Origin: Caecitellus pseudoparvulus
Taxonomy: Eukaryota > Bigyra: Bicosoecida
Direction: 5' to 3'
DNA: 54,954 bases
NCBI GenBank assembly: GCA_965644315.1
Contig: CBFFRQ010000171.1
Span: 1-54,954 of the forward strand
The translations under genes and the position numbers were made by a program. Shown here piece by piece: positions 51,600 through 54,954 of the stretch. The first letter of the stretch is position 1, and each line of letters opens with the position of its first letter. The notes under the pieces are model-generated. The model did not search any database and was not told the origin of the DNA. It was given only the letters and a program-made list of their open reading frames with translations.

Positions 51600-52496
51600 G
51601 GAAGCGGCCAGCGACGAGCCTGCAGCGCCACCTGGCGGACTCGTGCTCGTCTTTTCCTGTGATTTGTCGTCTGTTCCCTCAGAAAACGTCACACGAGCGC
51701 CACTGTGGCGCTTGGGCTTGGAGGAGGCGACCGAGCCGCCAGATGTGTCTGCGTTGGTGGACCAGGCGTGAGATGTGCGAGGTCAGCAGAAGGGCAAGCG
51801 AGAACAGCGACCAAACGAGCACACTGACACACATGCAGGCGTTCTGAATGGCACGGTGCTGCTGGTGCCGTGAAGACCACGCAGTACAAGCAGCTGGTGC
51901 AGGTACAACAGTTGCTGCGACGCCGGGCAGAAACGCTCACCAATCCCCGCACGCACCGTCTGAAGTGGCCTGCGGGTGGCCAGGCTCACTCCCAGCCACC
52001 ACAGTTGCCTTACTGCCGGAGCAACCCATGCTTGATTCACTCTGCTGCCGAGCACAGCTTTGCTGCCGAGCGCCTGGCGTTCCTGCTGGCCACTGAGGCC
52101 CCCTGTTGATGGCCTTATCGCTCAGCTGTGCCGCCTGCGATAATGCAGGCTACCTACGCTGCAGGAGGAAGGCGTCTGATGAAAGATACGTCGCTGCACT
52201 GGCGTTGTCGTGATCGGGTTGTGAATTGCGCAGGGTCCACGGATGCACAGGCAAGTTTGCCAGGGAGCCCCGGTGCCGGGCACGCCACTGCGGTCGACCA
52301 CCTGCCCTTCAAACACCCAACCACAGCAGCTGCACTTTGTGAACTGCGGCCAGCCAAGCAGAGGCTTGTCCTTGGGGACACTAGGTTGGCATGACCCCGC
52401 GGCCTCGCCGCCAAGCACAGCCACTCCTTCACACCACGCCTCCGTGAGACACGTCACCGCCGCGTCGCTGAGACACCCAGCATACGTGCAACGGCC
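51600..52496. other. Intergenic region between CDPK and bL35m
   Basis: About 0.9 kb. Only short unconvincing frames on either strand. It may hold the CDPK 5' UTR or a first exon plus the bL35 3' UTR. Confidence 0.45.
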
Positions 52497-52961
52497 TTAC
52501 GCTGTGGAGAGGGACGAGGTGGCATCAAGCGGGCGCCGCGCAGAGTGCGCAAGCGGCTCACGCACGTTCGTGTTGTGGACGTAGCTCGTCTCTCCCAGCG
52601 CGTTCACGCGCTTGCGTTCCTTGGTCAACATCAAGTGTCCTCGGAAGGCGTGACTGTGCTTGAAGTGCCCCGAAGGCGTAACTTTGAAGCGCTTGGCAGC
52701 GCCCTTGCGAGTCTTGAGCTGGAAACGAAAGCCAGGCAGGGGGAGATGACCGAGAGCAGGCGCATAAGCCACACCTCGATGCTACAGTGGGCGCACCTTG
52801 TACTTGAAGCGAATTTGATCGTCGGCCACTGGCCGCCCAAGCGACGCAGCAATGTGCAGCGCTGGCATCGCGTGTGAAGGAGTGCTGACCACACTGCGAA
52901 TTCCGCAGGGCACTGGCGCTGTGAGCAGCGGAAGCTTGCCAGCACAGCGACATGGCAGCAT
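52497..52961 (-). CDS. Mitochondrial ribosomal protein bL35
   Basis: Exons 52961-52797 and 52718-52497, joined in phase 0 across a 78-nt intron (donor GTGCGC, acceptor TTTCCAG); 128 aa. The joined product has a presequence-like N-terminus (MLPCRCAGKLPLLTAPVPCG then IRSVVS; basic, no acids in the first 30 residues). The bL35 core begins at the splice junction: KYK|LKTRKGAAKRFKVTPSGH, then FKHSHAFRGHLMLTKERKR. KTRxGAAKRFK and the following basic block are the bL35 signature. It belongs to the large subunit of a bacterial-type ribosome; the presequence suggests the mitochondrion, though a plastid cannot be excluded. The C-terminal ~25 residues are an extension. An alternative start is the Met at residue 32. 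Confidence 0.85.
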
Positions 52962-53184
52962 GAACTCACGCAGCTGATGCGAATCGCACAATGGCCAACG
53001 CCATGGTGCACAGCTGGGGCCGTCGGCGGGTAAGGCACAGACAAGACCCCTTTCCTGCGGGGTACAGCAGAGTGTGGAGTCTGTCACTGTCAAGCCCTGG
53101 GAGGTAAGCCACAGCAGGAGGGGGTATCGTGCATTTGAAGTGTGTCAAAACTGCAACTGTCACTGCAACGGGGAGATGCTTGGC

Positions 53185-54720
53185 TCAGGCCCCCTCAGCT
53201 GCGCCCACGCCGTCACACCCCAGCTCCCCCAACAGCGCCGAGGCTGTGGCATTCACACAGGCCTCCTCAGCACAGCTGTGCGACGGGGGGGGGTTCCAGC
53301 TGAGGAAGGAGGCCCCCAGCATGCCAAAGCCGCCTTGCGTCGTGAAGAGGACTCGGGCACGGCTCATGAAGAACAAGTCCATGAACACCTGCCGCTCGGC
53401 ATCAACCTCAGCCTGCCGCAGCCCCGCTGTGCGACTGACGTGCAGGGGGGTCTGGCAGCAGGCCTGCACTGTGGCCTTGTCCCACAACACGCCGGCAGCC
53501 TCTGCCCGGAAGCGCATGGAGTCGGTGACGATGGCAAGCTTGTGGCGGCAAGCGCTGTCGCCCAGCCCCGCCGCCGCTGCCCGCAGAGCAACGAGCCAGG
53601 CTTTCGCCAGGCCGTTGGCGTAGCCGTCGAAGTATGGCAGAGCCGGCACCTGCACAGGCTCCCCTTGTGAAGACAGCAGGTCCAAGCTGCCCCCGCCAGC
53701 CCGCATGTGCAGTGCAGCGTACTGTGACTCTCCGAAACTGACCTGCCACGCGGCGAACAGGCTCTGCACTGCTACGAGAGAATGCACGCTGCTGGCGCTT
53801 GCACGTTGACTACCCCATGCAGCGTGCAGAAGGGCCGCCCCACACGCATACTGGCGGTCATGTGCGCAGTGCTTCAGCAACTGAGCTGCAGCCCACTGCC
53901 AGCTGCAGTCACCTGCTGAGCTTCCGTTGCTGGACGGCAGCCACGGCTCGGCCGTGAGCAAGCGTCGATCAAACATACATCCAGTGCTGAAGTGCAGAGG
54001 CATGTGCTTGCTCGCTCCTCCATCCCGCTCTGCCTGCAACGTGCGCATGATGTCGGGATGGGCCAGGCAAGGCCTGAGTTTGCCTGGCCCGCCCCCTTCC
54101 CCGGCCGGCAACGCCTCCGGGCGAGCGACGATGTACGGCCCCGTGCCCCACGCTGATGTCACAGTGGGCTGGTGCTGTGGTGGGTTGGTCATGCTCGTGC
54201 GCAGCGCGTCGGCGGCCACCACCAGTGGGCGCTGCGTCACAAGGGCGAGGTAGGCTCCCACAGCCAGGCCGCGCACGCGGTCACCCACTCCCCCTGCAAA
54301 TGACTGCACAGTGTACACTAAGGGGGCATGTCCGGGGTGCCCCTGCACTGCAGTCTGCAAGCTGCATCTCAGTGGCGGGGGAAGGCTGTCCCACGCGTAC
54401 ACGCCAGGCGTCGGCGGGATGAAGGCAAACCCTGTCGACTCAGGGATTCCCCGAAGGCCGGCACTGGAGGCATGCAACCGCGGCAAGGTACTGGGCCATT
54501 TCCGAAACGCATGCCAGGAGCCAAAGGCCAGGAGTAGTTGCAGCACCAGTAATACTCGGCCCGAGACGCAAAGTTTTGGTGGCGTCGAACACTGCAGCTT
54601 GCGCGGCACGCCCCGACAGAGAGAGTGGGGCTGCAGGCAGCAATGCAAGGCCAAAGCTGGGCGCTCGGTTGACTGGGAGTCCTCTGTTTTCTCAGGCGTC
54701 GCTCCCATGGGTGTTGTCAT
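53185..54720 (-). CDS. Fucosyltransferase-like GT-B glycosyltransferase, type II membrane protein
   Basis: 511 aa, single exon, from ATG 54720 (MTTPMGATPEKTED). A short cytoplasmic N-terminus, a signal-anchor (RVLLVLQLLLAFGSWHAF, ~52-72), a stem, then a catalytic-type domain. Motifs: FAGGVGDRVRGLAVGAYLAL (~143-163), like the GG(L/V)GDRLRG start of fucosyltransferase-like GT-B enzymes; YAALHMRAGGG (~337-347), where the HxR is usual for GDP-fucose binding; LAIVTDSMRF; and MDLFFMSRARVLFTTQGGFG (~447-466), with the late D…GFG motif. NGS and NAT sequons fit a Golgi lumenal domain. Family membership rests on these motifs; donor and acceptor are unknown. 223 bp upstream of bL35 on the same strand. 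Confidence 0.6.
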   Translation of the reverse strand: MTTPMGATPEKTEDSQSTERPALALHCCLQPHSLCRGVPRKLQCSTPPKLCVSGRVLLVLQLLLAFGSWHAFRKWPSTLPRLHASSAGLRGIPESTGFAFIPPTPGVYAWDSLPPPLRCSLQTAVQGHPGHAPLVYTVQSFAGGVGDRVRGLAVGAYLALVTQRPLVVAADALRTSMTNPPQHQPTVTSAWGTGPYIVARPEALPAGEGGGPGKLRPCLAHPDIMRTLQAERDGGASKHMPLHFSTGCMFDRRLLTAEPWLPSSNGSSAGDCSWQWAAAQLLKHCAHDRQYACGAALLHAAWGSQRASASSVHSLVAVQSLFAAWQVSFGESQYAALHMRAGGGSLDLLSSQGEPVQVPALPYFDGYANGLAKAWLVALRAAAAGLGDSACRHKLAIVTDSMRFRAEAAGVLWDKATVQACCQTPLHVSRTAGLRQAEVDAERQVFMDLFFMSRARVLFTTQGGFGMLGASFLSWNPPPSHSCAEEACVNATASALLGELGCDGVGAAEGA

Positions 54721-54954
54721 CAGCGCGAGGGCTGACACCACAGGTTGCCCCCTGGCCAGCTCCCTCGCCTACTTGCGCTACCGCCTTGAACAGCCCTTTT
54801 CGTGCGCACGTGCACCGACACACGATGATCACTAAAAACTGGAAACTGCACCAGTTTCTTGAAGCACTACTTGGTAGAAAACCGCTAAAAATGCAGTGGA
54901 AAGCTCACCGCCTTGCCTCGACTGCACGTGCTGCAGCTGGGGAAAACACAGCCT
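54721..54954. other. Upstream region of the glycosyltransferase gene
   Basis: 234 bp to the window end; the promoter would lie here. Nothing else recognised. Confidence 0.4.

Noticed and set aside
52545-52877. Plus-strand 110-codon frame
   Set aside because: It is antisense to the bL35 gene, whose signature and splice junction are clear.

Overview
This window is the left end of a linear eukaryotic chromosome. It opens with about 1.3 kb of uninterrupted CCCTAA repeats (TTAGGG-type telomere, C-rich strand reading inward). A ~13 kb subtelomeric zone of nested non-LTR retrotransposon copies follows, and from about 15.3 kb inward there is a gene-dense, GC-rich chromosomal arm. Short GT-AG introns (mostly 62-107 nt, donors such as GTGCGT, GTGAGT, GTAAGC), an intraflagellar-transport protein, a dynactin-like subunit, a four-EF-hand CDPK and a nucleus-encoded bL35 point to a flagellated unicellular eukaryote. 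A stramenopile or similar heterotrophic flagellate would fit, but the species cannot be fixed from sequence alone.

Subtelomere (1-14.65 kb): three retroelement units all read 5'->3' away from the chromosome end, and each ends 3' in an AATGCATTG motif 5-7 nt before a CTAACC tract. Unit A (1329-4252) has a single ORF1-like gene and no reverse transcriptase. Unit B (4270-4455) is a short 5'-truncated tail related to A. Unit C (4480-~14653) has an ORF1 with a 141-bp/47-aa tandem array, an APE endonuclease, a reverse transcriptase and a C-terminal zinc knuckle, with reading-frame breaks at two five-base homopolymers. A and C share an ORF1 C-terminal domain with Cys, His and Asp/Asn in papain-superfamily order. 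Orientation and junctions are what is expected if element RNA ending in CCCUAA was reverse transcribed from TTAGGG chromosome ends.

Chromosomal arm (15.3-55 kb), in order: a polytopic membrane protein (-); an ankyrin-repeat protein kinase (+); a signal-peptide type I membrane protein with ~128 decapeptide-like repeats (+); a dynactin p22/p24-like protein (-); a small unknown protein (+); a disordered unknown protein (+); a NEK6/7-like kinase fused in frame to IFT57 (+); a TMEM94/ERMA-like P-type-ATPase-related protein (+); an SVOP/SV2-like MFS transporter (+); an LRR / CBM48-like / EF-hand protein (+); a SYS1 Golgi protein with a long tail (-); a CDPK (-); mitochondrial ribosomal protein bL35 (-); and a fucosyltransferase-like type II membrane protein (-). 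Several products concern cilia and the microtubule or endomembrane systems, but no operon-like functional cluster is implied. Both convergent gene pairs have stop codons separated by one base.

Most notable: the telomere-facing retroelement arrangement with an ORF1-encoded protease-like domain, and the NEK-IFT57 fusion.
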